Below, in pieces: positions 35,639-45,471 of a stretch of 64,000 nt of DNA; positions within the stretch are counted from its first letter, which is position 1; every line of letters begins with the position of its first letter. A program made the position numbers and the translations under genes. A model generated the notes under the pieces. That model made no database searches and was not told the origin of the DNA. It saw only the letters and a list, made by a program, of their open reading frames with translations. Origin of the DNA: Mesorhizobium carmichaelinearum (GTDB lineage Bacteria; Pseudomonadota; Alphaproteobacteria; Rhizobiales; Rhizobiaceae). The stretch lies in contig NZ_FZQR01000003.1 of the NCBI RefSeq assembly GCF_900199455.1, forward strand, positions 310,001-374,000, read 5' to 3'.

Positions 35639-38624
35639 TGAGGCGGCCTCCCGTCTCGTCGAAGAACACCATGCTGGTAACCTCCACTTCGATCACCCCG
35701 TTCGGCATCGGCACGTAGAGCGTGTCGCCCATCCGGTCGCGGCCGCCGGCAACCAACGCCAGCGCGATCGAGCGGCCGCAATTCTGAGACCAGTAGCTGG
35801 ACGTCACGTGGCCGATCATCTTCATCGGGATCGCCTGTTTGGGATCCGCAACGATCTGCGCGCCTTCCTCCAGCACCACCTTCGGGTCCTTGGTCTTGAG
35901 GCCGACCAGTTGCTTGCGGCCCTTGGCGACTAGGTCCGGCCGCGCCATGCCGCGGATGCCGACGAAGTCGGTCTTCTTCTTGCCGACCGCCCAGTCGAGA
36001 CCGGCATCATTCGGCGTCACCGTGCCGTCAGTATCCTGGCCGACGATGATGTAGCCTTTTTCGGCGCGCAGCACGTGCATGGACTCCGTGCCGTAAGCGG
36101 TGGCGCCATGCTTCTGGCCCTCTGCCCACAGCGCCTCCCAGACGGCCTGGCCATAGTCGGCCGGAACGTTGACTTCGAAGCCACGCTCGCCGGTGAACGA
36201 CATGCGGAACAGTCTGGTCGGCACACCGCAGATCTTGCCTTCGCGCACCGACATGTGCGGCAGCGCCTCGTCGGACATGTCGATGCCTTCGACCAGCGGT
36301 GCGATGATGTCGCGCGACTTCGGCCCCTGCACCGCAATGACAGCCCACTGCTCGGTGATCGAGGTCAGCCAGACATTTAAGTGCGGGAACTCGGTCTGGA
36401 GATAGTCCTCCATATGGTTCATGACGCGCGGCGCGCCGCCGGTCGTCGTCGTCACATGGAAACGGTCCGGCGCCAGCCTGCCGACGACGCCGTCATCATA
36501 GATGAAACCGTCCTCGCGCAGCATGATGCCATAGCGGCAGCGGCCGGGCTCCAGCTTCTCCCACGGATTGGTGTAGAGCAGTTCCATGAACTTGGCCGCA
36601 TCCGGCCCGACCACTTCGATCTTGCCGAGCGTCGAGGCATCGAACAGGCCGGCCGTCGTGCGGACCGCGACGCATTCGCGGTCGACCGCCGCATGCATGT
36701 CTTCGCCGGCCTTCGGGAAATACCAGGCGCGCTTCCACTGCCCGACGTCCTCGAACACCGCACCCTGCGCCTCGGCCCACGGATGCGTTGCCGTCTTGCG
36801 CGTCGGGTCGAACAGCGGCCCGCGCGCATGGCTGACGATCGCGCCGAAGGTGACCGGCGTGTAGGGTGCCCGGAAGGTGGTCAGGCCGACCTCGGGGATC
36901 GGCTTGCCCAGCGTTTCCGCCGCGATCGCCAGACCGTGCATGTTCGAGGTCTTGCCCTGGTCGGTCGCCATGCCGTTGGTGGTGAAGCGCTTGACGTGCT
37001 CGATCGAACGCATGCCTTCATGCACCGCCTGGCGGATGTCCTTGGCGGTGACGTCGTTCTGGAAATCGACGAAGGCCTTCACTGTCGTGTCCGGGCCGGC
37101 GCCGGGCGCAGCGCCCAGCATGCCGCGCGACCAGCTTTCCGAGGCGTCGACCTTCGGCTTGGTGCCCTTGGCGGTTTTCGCGCCGGCATCCTTGGCTGCC
37201 TGGTCGCCAGCCGCGTAGGCTTCGTCCATCGTTGCCGACAACCCATCGGTGCCGTTGCAGGCGCCGACGGAGACGCAGTCCTGCGCATAGGTGCCCGGCA
37301 CGAAGCGCTTGGTCTCGTCGTTGAAGGCGACCTTGCCGCGCGACTGCGAGAACAGATGCACCGACGGCGTCCAGCCGGCCGACATCAGGATCGCATCGAC
37401 GGGAATGGTGCGCTCGCCGCCGCCATTCTTCGGCTGCACCGTCATCGAGGACACGCGCAACTTGCCGCCGGCGCGGATCACCGCGCGGCCGAAATTGACC
37501 TCGATGCCGAGCGCCCGCGCCTCGTCGATCACCGGACCGGTCGGGTTGTCGCGCAGATCGACGATCGCCGCGATGTTGACGCCGGCCTTCTTCAGGTCGA
37601 TCGCCGCAGCGTAAGCCGAGTCATTGGCGGTGTAGACGCCGACATTCCTGCCGACCGCCACGCCATAGTGGTTGAGGAAGGTGCGCGCCGCGCCCGCCAG
37701 CATGATGCCGGGCCGGTCATTGTTGGCGAACACCATATGGCGTTCGATGGCGCCCGAGGCCAGCACGACGCGCTTCGCGCGCACCTGCCACAGCCGCTCG
37801 CGCGGCAGGTCGTGGCCGGGGGCCTTGAGGTGATCGCTGACGCGCTCGACCAGGCCGACGAAATTCTGCGCGTAATAGCCGAAGGCCGTGGTGCGCGAGA
37901 GCACGCGGACATTGCCCATGGCGGCGAGCTTGGCAATCGCCGCTTGCGCCCAGACAAAACCATTCTGCCCGTCGATCTTGGCACCCGTCTCGAAACGCAG
38001 GCTGCCACCGAACTCGGCCTGCTCATCGGCGAGGATGACGCGCACGCCGGTCTCGGCCGCAGCCAAGGCCGCCGCGATGCCGGCCGCACCGCCGCCCAGC
38101 ACCAGCACGTCGCAATGCGCGTAGCGCGACGAATAGTGGTCGGGATCGGGTTTGTCGGGTGAAACGCCGAGGCCGGCGGCTTCGCGGATTTTGGGCTCGT
38201 AAAGGCTCTTCCAGGCCGCCTTCGGCCACATGAAGGTCTTGTAGTAGAAGCCCGCCGAAAACATCGGCGACGCAATATCGTTGACCGCGCCGACATCGAA
38301 GGACAGCGACGGCCAGCGGTTCTGCGAATTGGCGGCGAGCCCGTCATAGAGTTCCTGCACGGTGGCGCGCACGTTCGGCGTCTTGCGCGCCTCGTCACGC
38401 ACGATCTGCACCAGCGCATTCGGCTCTTCCGCGCCTGCCGACAGGAAGCCGCGCGGCCGGTGATACTTGAACGAGCGGCCGACCAGATGCACGCCATTGG
38501 CAAGCAGTGCGGAGGCCAGCGTGTCGCCCTCGATGCCGGCATAGGACTGGCCATCGAAGCTGAACCGCGCGGTCTTGGCCTGGCTCAGGCGACCGGCTCT
38601 CGGGATGCGGAACGCGCCGCTCAT
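35631..38624 (-). CDS. soxA: Sarcosine oxidase alpha subunit
   Basis: A 997-residue alpha subunit, normal length. The N-terminal part has the ferredoxin-like fold segment FDGQSYAGIEGDTLASALLA. LGGGAAGIAAALAAAETG is the NAD-binding Rossmann motif in the centre. The last 370 residues form an aminomethyltransferase (GcvT)-like tetrahydrofolate domain. The complex demethylates sarcosine to glycine, giving 5,10-methylene-THF and H2O2. It overlaps soxD upstream (4 bases) and soxG downstream (8 bases). Confidence 0.95.
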
Positions 38625-38917
38625 TTGGCAACTCCCGGCAGCTTGGCGGGTTTGGGTTCGCCGGCCTTGTAGGTCATGACGAACTTGTCGGTGACGGTGT
38701 CGCGCACCGCGTTGAAGAAGCGCGCGCAGCCATGCATGTGCCGCCAGCGCTCATAGATGATGCCCTTGGGATTGGAGCGGATGAAGAAGAACTTTTCGAA
38801 GTCGTCGTCGCTCTCGCCCGCAATGTTGGCCGAGCGCGCAATATGCGCCTCGCCGGCGTTGCGGAATTCGAGCTCCGGGCGCTCTTCCTCGCAATAGGGG
38901 CAGCGGATGAGAAGCAT
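38621..38917 (-). CDS. soxD: Sarcosine oxidase delta subunit
   Basis: A 98-residue zinc-binding delta subunit, starting MLLIRCPYCEEERPE at 38917 with an AGGAA site. Zinc ligands are Cys6, Cys9 and the HMHGC segment. GIIYERWRHMHGCARFFN is the family signature. It follows orf141 by 11 bases and overlaps soxA by four. It caps the heterotetramer. Confidence 0.93.
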   Translation of the reverse strand: MLLIRCPYCEEERPELEFRNAGEAHIARSANIAGESDDDFEKFFFIRSNPKGIIYERWRHMHGCARFFNAVRDTVTDKFVMTYKAGEPKPAKLPGVAK

Positions 38918-38928
38918 TCTGTTCGTTC

Positions 38929-39354
38929 CTACAATTCGCCGTGGCCGACGCGCGCGCCGGGGGGTTGGTCGCAAAGCTTCTGGCCCATGGTCACGAACGG
39001 CGCGACGAGCCGCAGCCGCTCCGCGACATCAGCGGAATCACGAAACAGGGCGCGGTTGGCCATGTTGCCGAGCGTCAGTTGCATCGGGTCGGTCGTGACG
39101 ATGACGCCACGCGGTTTGAAATCCTCGTCTTCATCCAGGCCATTCGGCCGGCCTTCGAAGAACATCACAACTTTCTGGCCGCCGCCCCAGACGCAGGCGA
39201 GCGTTCCCTCGTCGACCGAAAACGGCCATCCAGCCTCGTTGCCAGCACGCGCGATCGGCTGCAGCCGTACCTCTTCAGCGGACGGCATATGGAACATGCC
39301 CTGCTCCCCCGCCAGCATCAGCGGCATCGCGACAGCCATCTCGGCCATCATCAT
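38929..39354 (-). CDS. Uncharacterised protein in the sox operon, DUF2511-like
   Basis: A 141-residue frame starting [10 protein letters not shown] at 39354, in ATGA overlap with the soxB stop. It ends with TAG 11 bases before the soxD start, so it is inserted cleanly in the operon. AGWPFSVDEGTLACVWG is reminiscent of the DUF2511/YebY pattern (WPFTVDxGxLxC). The N-terminus is hydrophobic, possibly a signal or membrane contact. No soxBDAG operon I know requires it. The homology is tentative and the function unknown. Confidence 0.7.
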   Translation of the reverse strand: MMMAEMAVAMPLMLAGEQGMFHMPSAEEVRLQPIARAGNEAGWPFSVDEGTLACVWGGGQKVVMFFEGRPNGLDEDEDFKPRGVIVTTDPMQLTLGNMANRALFRDSADVAERLRLVAPFVTMGQKLCDQPPGARVGHGEL

Positions 39355-40607
39355 CAGTGCGCCACCGCCGCCGCCGCCGCCTCGTCGATGAGCCGGCCGG
39401 TGCGGAAGCGCTCGATGGTGAAGGGCGCGTTGATCGGGTGCGGATCGTCCTTGGCGATGGTGTGGGCAAAGACATGGCCCGAACCCGGCGTCGCCTTGAA
39501 GCCGCCCGTGCCCCAGCCGCAATTGACATAGAGGCCGGGCACCGGCGTCTTGGCCAGGATCGGCGAGCGGTCCGGCGTGACATCGACGATGCCGCCCCAC
39601 GAACGCAGCATCTTCATGCGCGTGAAGATCGGGAACATCTCGCAGATGGCGTCCAGCGTATGCTGCAGAATGTGCAGACCGCCGGTCTGCGAATAGGAGA
39701 CATACTGGTCGGTGCCGGCGCCGATCACCAGTTCGCCCTTGTCGGACTGCGAGATATAGGCGTGCACCGTGTTCGACATCACCACGCAAGGCACGACCGG
39801 CTTGATCGGCTCCGACACCAGCGCCTGCAGCGGATAGCTTTCCAGCGGCATGCGCACGCCGGCCATGTTCATGATGACCGAGGAATGGCCGGCGGCCACC
39901 ACGCCGACCTTCTTGGCGCCGATGAAGCCGCGCGTCGTATCAACGCCCAACACCGCGCCGTTCGGGGCGCGCTTGACGCCGGTGACCTCGCAATTCTGGA
40001 TGATGTGCACGCCGCGCGCCGAAGCGCCGCGCGCATAACCCCAGGCCACCGCATCATGGCGCGCCGTGCCGCCGCGGCGCTGCAAGGCGGCACCGACGAC
40101 CGGGTAACGTGCATCCCTGGAGATGTTCAGTGGCGGGCAGAATTCCTTGGCCTGCTCCGGCGACAGCCATTCATTGTCGATGCCGTTCAGCCGGTTGGCA
40201 TGGACATGGCGCTTCAGCACCTGGATGTCGTGCACATTGTGCGCCAGCATCATGACGCCGCGCGCCGAATACATGACGTTGTAGTTGAGCTCTTGGCTGA
40301 GCCCGTCCCACAGTTTCAGCGCATGGTCGTAAATGCCGGCGCTCTCGTCATAGAGATAGTTGGAGCGGATGATGGTGGTGTTGCGGCCGGTGTTGCCGCC
40401 GCCCAGCCAGCCCTTTTCCAGCACCGCGACATTGGTGATGCCATGCACCGTGGCAAGATAATAGGCGGTGGCCAGCCCATGACCGCCGGCGCCGACGATG
40501 ATGACGTCGTATTCCTTCTTGGGCTCCGGCGAGGACCACTGCTCCTCCCAGCCCTTGTGGCCGCGCATGGCCTCGCGTGCGATGGCGAATACCGAATATT
40601 TTTTCAA
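39354..40607 (-). CDS. soxB: Sarcosine oxidase beta subunit
   Basis: A 417-residue flavoprotein of the DAO superfamily. [18 protein letters not shown] is the FAD motif and [14 protein letters not shown] is typical of SoxB, where the covalent flavin site lies. It oxidises sarcosine. The C-terminus ends in an alanine-rich run encoded by GCC repeats (EAAAAAVAH). First gene of the operon and the only one with a separate promoter region (40608-40822). Confidence 0.94.
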   Translation of the reverse strand: MKKYSVFAIAREAMRGHKGWEEQWSSPEPKKEYDVIIVGAGGHGLATAYYLATVHGITNVAVLEKGWLGGGNTGRNTTIIRSNYLYDESAGIYDHALKLWDGLSQELNYNVMYSARGVMMLAHNVHDIQVLKRHVHANRLNGIDNEWLSPEQAKEFCPPLNISRDARYPVVGAALQRRGGTARHDAVAWGYARGASARGVHIIQNCEVTGVKRAPNGAVLGVDTTRGFIGAKKVGVVAAGHSSVIMNMAGVRMPLESYPLQALVSEPIKPVVPCVVMSNTVHAYISQSDKGELVIGAGTDQYVSYSQTGGLHILQHTLDAICEMFPIFTRMKMLRSWGGIVDVTPDRSPILAKTPVPGLYVNCGWGTGGFKATPGSGHVFAHTIAKDDPHPINAPFTIERFRTGRLIDEAAAAAVAH

Positions 40608-40822
40608 CGTCCCAGCCTCGCGCCAACAGATCTCGCGGATTGCAGCCGGGCTTTTGTTCGGCCCGGCGCGCGAGGTGTATCACTAGCGAAACAGCGCTTC
40701 CACCCTTGCGCTGTTTGCGACGGCGCTTGCCGTTTTGCGCCACGACGAAAAAGAGGCATGCGGGCTGGCTGTCGTGACGGCCTTCAGCCACATTGCCTGT
40801 CGCGAATCTTCGGAGAGCGATC

Positions 40823-41191
40823 GTGGGCAATGCCTGGTGGAATTTGACGTTGCGCTTCCTGCTGGAGCTTGCCGCCCTGCTTGGTCTCGGCATTGCCGGC
40901 TGGACCCTCTCCGACGGATGGTGGCGCTGGGTCCTCGCTTTGGCCGTGCCGCTTGTTGCGGCCGCGCTGTGGGGCACCTTCGCGGTGCTCAACGATCCAA
41001 GCCGGTCGGGCCGCGCACCGGTGCCTGTGCCGGGCACGGTAAGGCTGGCGCTCGAACTGATCATCCTGTTCGGCGGCGCTGCCGGATTCTATGCCGCGGG
41101 TTACACGACCACGGGTATCATCGTCGCCCTGCTCATCGCCATCAGCTACGCATTTTCGCTCGACCGGCTGAGCTGGCTTCTGAAGCAATAG
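40823..41191 (+). CDS. YrdB/DUF2568 family membrane protein
   Basis: A 122-residue protein with four predicted helices. The GTG at 40823 follows GGAGAG by five bases and is preferred to the longer frame from 40793. WWNLTLRFLLELAALLGLGI and LALELIILFGGAAGFYAAG fit the DUF2568 (YrdB) pattern. Function unknown. It is divergent from soxB. Confidence 0.78.
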   Translation: MGNAWWNLTLRFLLELAALLGLGIAGWTLSDGWWRWVLALAVPLVAAALWGTFAVLNDPSRSGRAPVPVPGTVRLALELIILFGGAAGFYAAGYTTTGIIVALLIAISYAFSLDRLSWLLKQ

Positions 41192-41300
41192 GTCCGGACT
41201 GCGACACCTTCGCAGCTTTCGGGTGGCTCCTCCCCACCCCATCTGCGACCAAGCATCCCGATTGCCGCTGAGACCGGCGCGAAAAACAGGGATGCAAAAG

Positions 41301-42059
41301 ATGCTCGCACTCGCCAACAAGATCGCCATTGTCACCGGCGCCAGTTCCGGCATCGGCCGCGCCACCGCAAAACTCTTCGCCGAGGAAGGCGCCAGGATTG
41401 TCGTCTCCGCCCGCCGTCAGGCCGAGCTCGACACGCTGGTCGCCGAGATATCAGACGCTGACGGCACGGCCGTCGCCCTTGCCGGCGACGTCAGGGACGA
41501 AGCCTATGCGAAGGCGCTTGTCGATCTGGCTGTCGAAAATTTTGGCGGCCTCGACATCGCCTTCAACAATGCCGGCGCCGTCGGCTTGATGGCACCCCTG
41601 CCCGACATGATGCCGGCGACATGGCACGAGACGATGGACATCAATTTGACCAGTGCCTTTCTCGGCGCGAAATATCAGATACCGGCCATGCTGGAGCGCG
41701 GTGTTGGCTCGCTGATCTTCACGTCGAGTTTTGTCGGCTACACCGCCGGCATGCCGGGCATGGCCGCCTACGCCGCCGCCAAGGCCGGCCTGATCGGCCT
41801 GACACAGGTTCTGGCCGCCGAATACGGGCCGAAGGGGCTACGCGTCAATGCACTGCTGCCGGGCGGCACCGACACGCCGGGCGCGACGACAACGACGCCC
41901 GAGGCTCGCGCTTTCGTCGAAGGCATCCATGCCTTGAAGCGCATGGCGCAGCCCGAGGAGATCGCCCGCTCGGCGCTTTATCTCGCCTCCGACGCATCGA
42001 GCTTCACCACGGGAACGGCGCTGTTTGCCGATGGCGGCGTCTCGATCAACCGGACGTGA
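41301..42059 (+). CDS. SDR family oxidoreductase
   Basis: A 252-residue classical SDR. TGASSGIG is the cofactor motif, NNAG follows, and YAAAKAGLIGL holds Tyr-x3-Lys, with Ser in FTSSFVGY. The start at 41301 is favoured by AGGG about nine bases upstream; the ATG at 41292 is possible. It probably reduces a ketone, but no pathway partners are adjacent. Confidence 0.88.
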   Translation: MLALANKIAIVTGASSGIGRATAKLFAEEGARIVVSARRQAELDTLVAEISDADGTAVALAGDVRDEAYAKALVDLAVENFGGLDIAFNNAGAVGLMAPLPDMMPATWHETMDINLTSAFLGAKYQIPAMLERGVGSLIFTSSFVGYTAGMPGMAAYAAAKAGLIGLTQVLAAEYGPKGLRVNALLPGGTDTPGATTTTPEARAFVEGIHALKRMAQPEEIARSALYLASDASSFTTGTALFADGGVSINRT

Positions 42060-42170
42060 AGGTTTTTTGCGTCGAACAGGCCGGTTCGCCGCTATGACGC
42101 AGGCGGCTGGTCTTGCTTTTTCCGCGCGATTTGGCGATTCCGTTTTGTCGTCGAAACGGGTCCCGAAACC

Positions 42171-42557
42171 ATGATGCTGATCCGAACCTATGTGGCCGCG
42201 AGCGCAATCGAAGGCGTCGGCATGTTCGCCGCCGAGCCGATCCGGAAAGGCGCCTCGATCTGGCGCCTCGACCCGGATTTCGACCGGCTGATCCCGATGG
42301 ACAAATATGAGGCCGCACCCCAGCCTCTGAAGGAATTGCTCGACCGCTACGCCTATCCGAGCCCGGATCGTCCGGGCTTCATGGTTTATGAGGTCGACAA
42401 TGGCCGCTTCATGAACCATTCGGCGACGCCAAACACCGACTTTTCGCAATATGGTGGCGCGACCGCGACCCGCGACATTGCCGTGGGTGAAGAGATCACC
42501 TGCGACTACGGCGAATTCTTCGAGGATTTCGAACGGTTGCACCTGGCCACCGCGTAG
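42171..42557 (+). CDS. SET domain-containing protein
   Basis: A 128-residue SET-fold protein-lysine methyltransferase candidate. Motif GVGMFAAEPIRKGASIW, NGRFMNHSATPNT (NHSxxPN) and GEEITCDYGEFF (the conserved Tyr) are all present in the right order. There is no pre-SET or post-SET region, so this is a minimal domain. Such small SET proteins occur in Rhizobiales and other bacteria, with mostly unknown targets. The ATG at 42171 is followed by another at 42174. Confidence 0.85.
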   Translation: MMLIRTYVAASAIEGVGMFAAEPIRKGASIWRLDPDFDRLIPMDKYEAAPQPLKELLDRYAYPSPDRPGFMVYEVDNGRFMNHSATPNTDFSQYGGATATRDIAVGEEITCDYGEFFEDFERLHLATA

Positions 42558-42733
42558 CTGGCGCCCTATCTCAGGCCTACCGTGGCAATTTGGCTGTTGT
42601 CCTGCATTTCGACTGTGGACAGCGCAGCCTGATTCTGCTATCAGCCGCCACAATTCGTGGTGTCGACCGCCGCGGAGGCTAGTGGCTATGGCCACTTGCC
42701 TGTTGATATCAAACCCGAAAGACAGGATTGCCC

Positions 42734-43000
42734 GTGCAGGTACTCGTCCGCGACAATAACGTTGATCAGGCGCTTCGCGCGCTCAAGAAGAAGATGCAGC
42801 GCGAAGGCATTTTCCGCGAAATGAAGATGCGCGGCCACTACGAGAAGCCTTCCGAGAAGCGCGCGCGTGAAAAGGCCGAGGCCGTGCGCCGCGCCCGCAA
42901 GCTGGCCCGCAAGCGCGCCCAGCGCGAAGGCCTGCTGCCGATGACGCCGCGTCCCGTTCCTGCCGGTGGTGCTGCTGGTGCGGCGCGTCCGCCGCGCTGA
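42734..43000 (+). CDS. rpsU: 30S ribosomal protein S21
   Basis: An 88-residue S21. The GTG at 42734 with AGGA upstream gives the usual start (M)[39 protein letters not shown] is the conserved core, and an alanine/proline-rich C-terminus ([14 protein letters not shown]) extends it as in many alphaproteobacteria. S21 joins the 30S subunit during initiation. A strong terminator follows. Confidence 0.95.
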   Translation: MQVLVRDNNVDQALRALKKKMQREGIFREMKMRGHYEKPSEKRAREKAEAVRRARKLARKRAQREGLLPMTPRPVPAGGAAGAARPPR

Positions 43001-43036
43001 TTATCGCCAATATTTCGTCCTTTTCGAAGGATACTG

Positions 43037-43070
43037 AGGTGGCGCGATGCGGAATCGCCGCCACCTTTTT
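43037..43070 (+). terminator. Rho-independent terminator of rpsU
   Basis: AGGTGGCG (43037-43044) pairs with CGCCACCT (43059-43066), and CGAT (43045-43048) with ATCG (43054-43057), leaving one bulged base and a 5-base loop. A T-run at 43066-43070 follows. A clear terminator 36 bases after rpsU. Confidence 0.9.
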
Positions 43071-43144
43071 ATTTTGATTGTGACCCGGCCCGGAGGGGGG
43101 ATCCGGACCTGAACGACGCGGCTTGAAGTGAGGACAGGGCAGAC

Positions 43145-43987
43145 ATGAACGCAACAAGCGTGGAGCGCGGGACCGCATTGCGTGGTTTCGCCCTGACAGC
43201 CGCCCTGCTTTCCGGACTGGTGCTGGCCGGCTGCCAGACATCGGGTCCGACCGGCGAGTTCAACAACATCGACAAGGCGCAAGGGTCGAGCGAAAACATC
43301 TCCTCGCTGTCGGCGGTCATCCAGCGCAATCCCCAGGATCCTGAAGGCTACAATGTGCGCGGTTCGGCCTATGGCCGTGGCGGCCAGTACCAGGCAGCAC
43401 TCAAGGATTTCAACCAGGCCATCCAGCTCAACCCAAATTTCTACCAGGCCTATTCGAACCGGGCGCTTATCCAGCGCTTCCTTGGCAATCAGGCGGCCGC
43501 GCTCGACGACTACAACAAGTCGATTCAGATCAACGGCAATTATGACGCCGCCTATATCGGCCGTGGCAATCTCTACCGCAAGGCGGGCCGCACCCAGGAT
43601 GCCTTCAACGACTTCCAGAAGGCGATCCAGCTCGACACGACGGACGCCCGCGCCTACCACAATCGCGGCCTGATCTATCAGAGCCAGGGCCAGCACAAAT
43701 TCGCCATCGAGGATTTCTCGACCGCCATCTCGCTGGCGCCGGATGCAGCCGAGCCCTACAACGGCCGTGGCCTCTCCTATCTGGCGACGGGCGACGAGGA
43801 CAATGCGTTCTCCGACTTCAACATGGCCATCAAGCTCGACGGCCAGAACGCCGAGGCCTGGGCCAACCAGGCGCTGATCTACGAGCGGCGCGGCGACAAG
43901 GCGAAGGCGGCGAAATCCTATAAGGAAGCCGTCCGCCTCAATCCCAGCTACCAGCCGGCTAAGGACGGCCTCGCCCGCGTCAGCTGA
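43145..43987 (+). CDS. TPR repeat lipoprotein
   Basis: A 280-residue lipoprotein. A long N-terminal leader ends in LVLAGC, a lipobox with the acylated Cys at about residue 30. Then six to seven tetratricopeptide repeats (e.g. PEGYNVRGSAYGRGGQYQAA, FYQAYSNRALIQRFLGNQAA) fill the rest. Related to NlpI-like outer-membrane lipoproteins, which scaffold cell-envelope hydrolases. An envelope role is inferred. Confidence 0.85.
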   Translation: MNATSVERGTALRGFALTAALLSGLVLAGCQTSGPTGEFNNIDKAQGSSENISSLSAVIQRNPQDPEGYNVRGSAYGRGGQYQAALKDFNQAIQLNPNFYQAYSNRALIQRFLGNQAAALDDYNKSIQINGNYDAAYIGRGNLYRKAGRTQDAFNDFQKAIQLDTTDARAYHNRGLIYQSQGQHKFAIEDFSTAISLAPDAAEPYNGRGLSYLATGDEDNAFSDFNMAIKLDGQNAEAWANQALIYERRGDKAKAAKSYKEAVRLNPSYQPAKDGLARVS

Positions 43988-44041
43988 CATAGCTTTGGCA
44001 GATCCGGGCTTCGGCAGATCCGGCTGAGCATTACGGGTTGT

Positions 44042-44065
44042 TTGCGTGTCCAAAAGGACACGCAA
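44042..44065. terminator. Perfect hairpin after the TPR lipoprotein gene
   Basis: TTGCGTGTCC/GGACACGCAA form a perfect 10-bp stem with an AAAA loop, 55 bases after the TPR gene. There is no T-run, so it may be a 3' stabiliser or weak terminator rather than a standard one. Confidence 0.55.
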
Positions 44066-44209
44066 CGCCGAAGATCGCCGCCAATCCGGCAACCGCGCGT
44101 TAACCCCTGCAGCAAGCCGTTAACCCTTGCCTTGTTCACGCCAAGTTTTCGACGGAACGGTCTGGCCACTCAAGCCGTTATTTCCAAGCGATTTGCGAAA
44201 GGACCCCCC

Positions 44210-44686
44210 ATGATCAAGAAACTCGTCTGTGCCGCTGCCCTTGCAACGACCGTGTTCGCTGCCGCCCCGGCCAGCGCCGGCAAGCTGCAGCTCGGCACGC
44301 TCGACTGCACCATCGATGGCGGCACCGCCTACATCGTCGCTTCCAACAAGGGCGTGTCCTGCGTCTTCCGTCCCTACCATCACGGACCGTCGGAGATTTA
44401 CACCGGCGTCATCTCCAAGATCGGTGTCGATCTCGGCCAGACGCATCAGGGCCAGCTCGTCTGGGCCGTTCTCGCCGCGACCCGCGACCGTGACGCGGGC
44501 GACCTTGCCGGCAGCTATTATGGCGTCAACGCCGAGGCGAGCGTCGTCACCGGCGGTGGTGCCAACCTGCTGGTCGGCGGCTTCGACGGCGCCTTCATGC
44601 TGGAGCCGCTCAGCGTCCAGGCACAGACCGGCGTCAATCTCGCCGTCGCCGTGACCTCGCTTCAGCTGATCCATTCGCTGAAGTAA
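44210..44686 (+). CDS. DUF992 domain-containing secreted protein
   Basis: A 158-residue protein. The ATG at 44210 follows GAAAGGA. MIKKLVCAAALATTVFAAAP is followed by ASA, a signal peptide cut near residue 23. The mature domain begins KLQLGTLDCTIDGGTAYIV, with cysteines that may form a disulfide, and contains GGGANLLVGGF, a DUF992 hallmark. Function unknown, periplasmic or extracellular. A paralogue follows after a terminator. Confidence 0.85.
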   Translation: MIKKLVCAAALATTVFAAAPASAGKLQLGTLDCTIDGGTAYIVASNKGVSCVFRPYHHGPSEIYTGVISKIGVDLGQTHQGQLVWAVLAATRDRDAGDLAGSYYGVNAEASVVTGGGANLLVGGFDGAFMLEPLSVQAQTGVNLAVAVTSLQLIHSLK

Positions 44687-44716
44687 ACGAACAGCCACGC
44701 GCTCCTCTCTACCTTG

Positions 44717-44758
44717 CGGCGCGGAACCGGATAGGATGGTTCCGCGCCGTTTGATTTT
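44717..44758 (+). terminator. Rho-independent terminator of the first DUF992 gene
   Basis: CGGCGCGGAACC (44717-44728) pairs perfectly with GGTTCCGCGCCG (44738-44749), a 12-bp stem with a 9-base loop. It is followed by the T-rich TTTGATTTT. It separates the two DUF992 genes into independent units. Confidence 0.88.
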
Positions 44759-44770
44759 GAGGGGACCGCA

Positions 44771-45253
44771 ATGCCGAAGACAGCCACCGCCGCTGCCGTA
44801 ATTGCAACCCTGCTTGCCGGCGCGGCACAGGCGCAAGACCGGGGCATTGAGCTCGGCACGCTTGAATGCGCCATAGGCGGGGGCACCGGCTTCATTTTCG
44901 GCTCGACCAAGGATCTGAGCTGCACCTTCACTCCGGCCGACAAGACCTTCGCGCCGGAAGCCTATTTCGGCGCCGTCAACAAATACGGCCTCGATATCGG
45001 CACGACAAAGCAGGCGGTGATGCGCTGGCTGGTGCTGACGCCGCTGAAGAACATCTACGCGCCCGGCGCGCTGGCGGGCGACTATATCGGCGCCAGCGCC
45101 GAGGTGACGGCGGCCGTCGGTGCCGGCGCCAATCTTTTGGTCGGCGGTTCCTCGCAGGCCTTCACCCTCCAGCCGCTCAGCCTGCAGACGCAGACCGGCA
45201 TCAATCTCGCCATCGGCGTCAGCCAGTTCCAGCTGCGCAGCACCGAGAACTGA
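44771..45253 (+). CDS. DUF992 domain-containing secreted protein (paralogue)
   Basis: A 160-residue paralogue of the preceding protein, with signal peptide MPKTATAAAVIATLLAGAAQ (cleaved near AQA). The shared features are IELGTLECAIGGGTGFI and GAGANLLVGG, with a longer central insertion. An AGGGGA site precedes the ATG. Tandem duplication of this gene is clear from the aligned motifs, with substantial divergence. Function unknown. Confidence 0.82.
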   Translation: MPKTATAAAVIATLLAGAAQAQDRGIELGTLECAIGGGTGFIFGSTKDLSCTFTPADKTFAPEAYFGAVNKYGLDIGTTKQAVMRWLVLTPLKNIYAPGALAGDYIGASAEVTAAVGAGANLLVGGSSQAFTLQPLSLQTQTGINLAIGVSQFQLRSTEN

Positions 45254-45471
45254 TCGCGTCGACGTCAGAGGCGGCTTCGGCCAATCTCGAACGTTGCGAT
45301 GGTCCACCGAAACGAACCGCTTGAACTCAACCGTGGTTGAGGTCTTACAAACCTGCCCCAACTGAGCAGCGCCTGGATGCGGCGCTATTGCTGCGCATGG
45401 TCCTGCCGGAAAGCCTTGCTGGCTTCTGGTGCCATACACCGGCATCGAGATATGCAAAGCATGGGGTGGAC

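Noticed and set aside
36381..38162. A 593-codon open frame opposite soxA
   Set aside because: Same reason: mirror of soxA codons in a high-GC genome.
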